DNA of 64,000 nucleotides from Sphingomonadales bacterium EhC05 (GTDB taxonomy: Bacteria > Pseudomonadota > Alphaproteobacteria > Sphingomonadales > Sphingomonadaceae). Position numbers and translations under genes: made by a program. The notes under the pieces were generated by a model. The model was not told the DNA's origin. It did not search any database and worked only from the letters and a program-made list of their open reading frames with translations. Position 1 is the stretch's first letter; every line of letters begins with the position of its first letter. This document shows, in pieces, positions 62,478-64,000 of this stretch. The DNA lies in NCBI GenBank assembly GCA_001650955.1, contig LXYP01000045.1:1-64000 (forward strand), written 5' to 3'.

Positions 62478-62881
62478 TGTGGTGCCGCGGTGAAGATCAC
62501 CATTTTGCGAGCGACTCAAACAGCCTAGCTTGCTGCCATGCTCTTATTCAACGCGCGTAAAAGCTGCAATATAAACAATCAGTTCGATTACCCATAATCT
62601 CTAATCATCAGTCATGGCCGCTTGTCCGCCGACAAATGGCGCTGGCTTTGGCCAAATTGAAGTTTGAAACGGATGGTGCCTGGCCCGCATAGCTTTGGGG
62701 GGAGGAAGCTATCCGCAGGTGACAGAAAGGATCAAACGACATGTCGCCGAATGATGATGCTTGCATCACCGGATTATCGCCGCCTAATATTGGTTGGCAG
62801 ATGACTGCAAATATCGCGTGCCCAATATGGTCCGATTTCTGAAAATATCTGAATTTAACCAATATCTTAATAGGGAATCTA
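62478..62881. other. Intergenic region, 404 bases
   Basis: No convincing gene was seen. It should carry the promoter of the AraC-type gene at 62882, and AGGGA lies just before its GTG. Confidence 0.5.
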
Positions 62882-63916
62882 GTGACCGAAAATTTTTTGT
62901 TTCTGGATTTTGGGATTCGTGCCGGCGCGATGACAGCCATGTTTCTGGTTGCGTTGATCGTGTTGTTTAGCCGGGCAAAGCTGGCCTTTAAAGTCGCTAT
63001 AAGCTTGATGATCATGGGGGGAATTGGTCATTTGATGGCCGCATCGCCCTATATTTTCCCCAATGCCGGCAATTTGCAGCCTGTTCTGAAATTTTGGTCG
63101 CAAACAGCGGTGCTTTGGTTCTGGTTCTTCGCCTTGACCTTGTTCGACGAGACAATCCCCAAACGGCTGCTGACGGGATTGTGCGTTATTTTCGCAGCCA
63201 TGTGGTTTATCATTTGGACGTTACCAGAATGGCGGAATGCGGTCATTGTTCCACATCATTTGCTTTCGATTATATTGATTGTTCACATAATCTGGCTCGC
63301 CATATCTGGGCTAAGAGATGATCTTATAGAAAGTCGTCGCCGTTTGCGGATATGGCTGGTGATCACGATCGGACTGATCGTGCTTTCCATATCAGTCTCG
63401 ATTAGTGACGGCTATTGGTCATCCCGGCAGTTGGGCTGGGGTATATTTTCTGCGATAGCAATTTTGGGGGCAGCGATATTCGCGGGCCTGACATTGCTCG
63501 GGATCGATCAAAATTTGATCGCTGAAGACTTAGGCCGCGACAAACCTCTTCGCAGTGATGATCTGTCGCCATCGGAGAGAGTGCTCAATGAGAAGCTGCT
63601 CCAATATATGGAATCTGGCTATTATACGACGTCTGGACTGACAGTGCGTGCTTTTGCTGCGGAGCTTGGCGTGCCAGATCATAAACTCCGCACGCTGATC
63701 AACGGGAAGCTCGGTTACACGAATTTCTCTTCTTTTTTGAATCACTATCGAATCGAAAAAGCAAAAGAACAGCTCGCTCACCCTGATTTTGTTGATGTGC
63801 CGATTTTTACCCTCGCCATGGATCTGGGCTATGGATCATTGGCACCGTTCAACCGGGCTTTTCGAGAAGAGACCGGCATGTCACCCAGCGACTTTCGAGA
63901 AAGAGCAATCGCTTGA
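62882..63916 (+). CDS. Membrane-bound AraC-family transcriptional regulator
   Basis: 344 residues. The N-terminal part (about 1-215) has about seven hydrophobic helices (AMTAMFLVALIVLF, ISLMIMGGIGHLM, VLWFWFFALTLF, LTGLCVIFAAMWFIIWTLP, LSIILIVHIIWLAI, IWLVITIGLIVLSISV, GIFSAIAILGAAIFAGLTLL). The C-terminal AraC/XylS domain (about 240-344) has two helix-turn-helices, with TVRAFAAELGVPDHKLRTLINGKLGYTNFSSFLNHYRIEKAKEQL and the second-HTH signature FTLAMDLGYGSLAPFNRAFREETGMSPSDFRE. It probably senses an envelope signal or ligand. GTG start with AGGGA upstream. Confidence 0.9.
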   Translation: MTENFLFLDFGIRAGAMTAMFLVALIVLFSRAKLAFKVAISLMIMGGIGHLMAASPYIFPNAGNLQPVLKFWSQTAVLWFWFFALTLFDETIPKRLLTGLCVIFAAMWFIIWTLPEWRNAVIVPHHLLSIILIVHIIWLAISGLRDDLIESRRRLRIWLVITIGLIVLSISVSISDGYWSSRQLGWGIFSAIAILGAAIFAGLTLLGIDQNLIAEDLGRDKPLRSDDLSPSERVLNEKLLQYMESGYYTTSGLTVRAFAAELGVPDHKLRTLINGKLGYTNFSSFLNHYRIEKAKEQLAHPDFVDVPIFTLAMDLGYGSLAPFNRAFREETGMSPSDFRERAIA

Positions 63917-63921
63917 AAATG

Positions 63922-63959
63922 AAAAATGTCGATCATTTTTAAAATCGATTGCCATTTTT
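63922..63959. terminator. AT-rich inverted repeat after the AraC gene
   Basis: AAAAATGTCGAT and ATCGA-TTGC-CATTTTT form an imperfect hairpin just after the stop codon. It could terminate the AraC-type gene or lie in the promoter of a gene beyond the window. The stem is interrupted. Confidence 0.3.
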
Positions 63960-64000
63960 CGATATAGCGGAGCCATTCCTTGTTCGTACCGCCATGATGT

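Noticed and set aside
62608-63015. A 135-codon minus-strand frame overlapping the AraC-type gene start
   Set aside because: It overlaps the well-supported GTG start and first helix of the AraC-type protein and has no motif.

Overview
The window looks like chromosomal DNA from a moderate-GC alphaproteobacterium, most probably in the order Sphingomonadales (inference). Pointers are the palindromic repeat family whose translation contains RPEPVEG, a PDH E1-beta subunit with an N-terminal lipoyl domain, TrmFO, an FtsB-type divisome gene next to pdhA-pdhB, and the yqeY / dnaG / rpoD order. Nearly all genes are single-copy housekeeping genes. Accessory DNA is confined to the left edge and to a short islet near 55.4-57.0 kb.

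Layout. 1-0.7 kb: AlpA-like regulator beside tRNA-Asn(GTT), probably the end of a genomic island lying mostly outside the window. 0.75-12.2 kb: nadK-moaA, a GGDEF(degenerate)-EAL protein, mfd, sdhE, recG, a PilZ protein, tyrS. 12.2-17.2 kb: DOMON-like/NamZ-like pair, a WYL-like small protein, a CoxE-type VWA/MoxR pair, a hypothetical. 17.3-22.1 kb: rpoD, dnaG, a GIY-YIG protein and yqeY on the minus strand. 22.2-29.4 kb: carA, three small genes, carB, greA, rhomboid. 29.4-31.5 kb: DUF4170 gene and a cluster resembling E. coli yqjD-yqjE-yqjK. 31.7-36.0 kb: eno, ftsB, pdhA, pdhB. 36-39.2 kb: a TadE/TadE/TadG operon. 39.4-49.9 kb: a squalene/phytoene-synthase-like gene, EF-hand protein, trmFO, lysoplasmalogenase-like gene, the gyrA-GNAT-dioxygenase run, SDR-yaaA, and a secreted repeat protein. 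50-55.4 kb: Lrp/AsnC regulator, a histidine-kinase-like protein lacking ATP-site residues, polysaccharide deacetylase, tRNA-Ile2 and tRNA-Pro, DUF4126, NUDIX. 55.4-57.0 kb: tRNA-Arg(TCT) followed by a 1.5-kb islet closed by a 39-bp copy of the tRNA 5' half. 57-64 kb: queuosine-precursor transporter, 2H phosphoesterase, FAD ferredoxin-reductase-like protein, tRNA-Met, acyl-CoA ligase, and a membrane AraC-type regulator.

The most unusual signals are: (i) palindromic REP-like elements inside coding sequences (a spliced-in peptide between the two CarA domains, and the C-terminal tail of the GIY-YIG protein); (ii) the tRNA-Arg islet whose repeat ends at the anticodon loop; (iii) a hairpin repeat shared, 25 of 26 bases, between the tRNA-Asn edge and the tRNA-Arg islet; (iv) the likely pseudokinase at 50.6 kb; and (v) a Met at the GyrA position equivalent to E. 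coli Asp87. No CRISPR array, rRNA, complete prophage, transposase or obvious undescribed multi-gene defence system was seen. All family assignments rest on motif recognition by eye, not on database searches.
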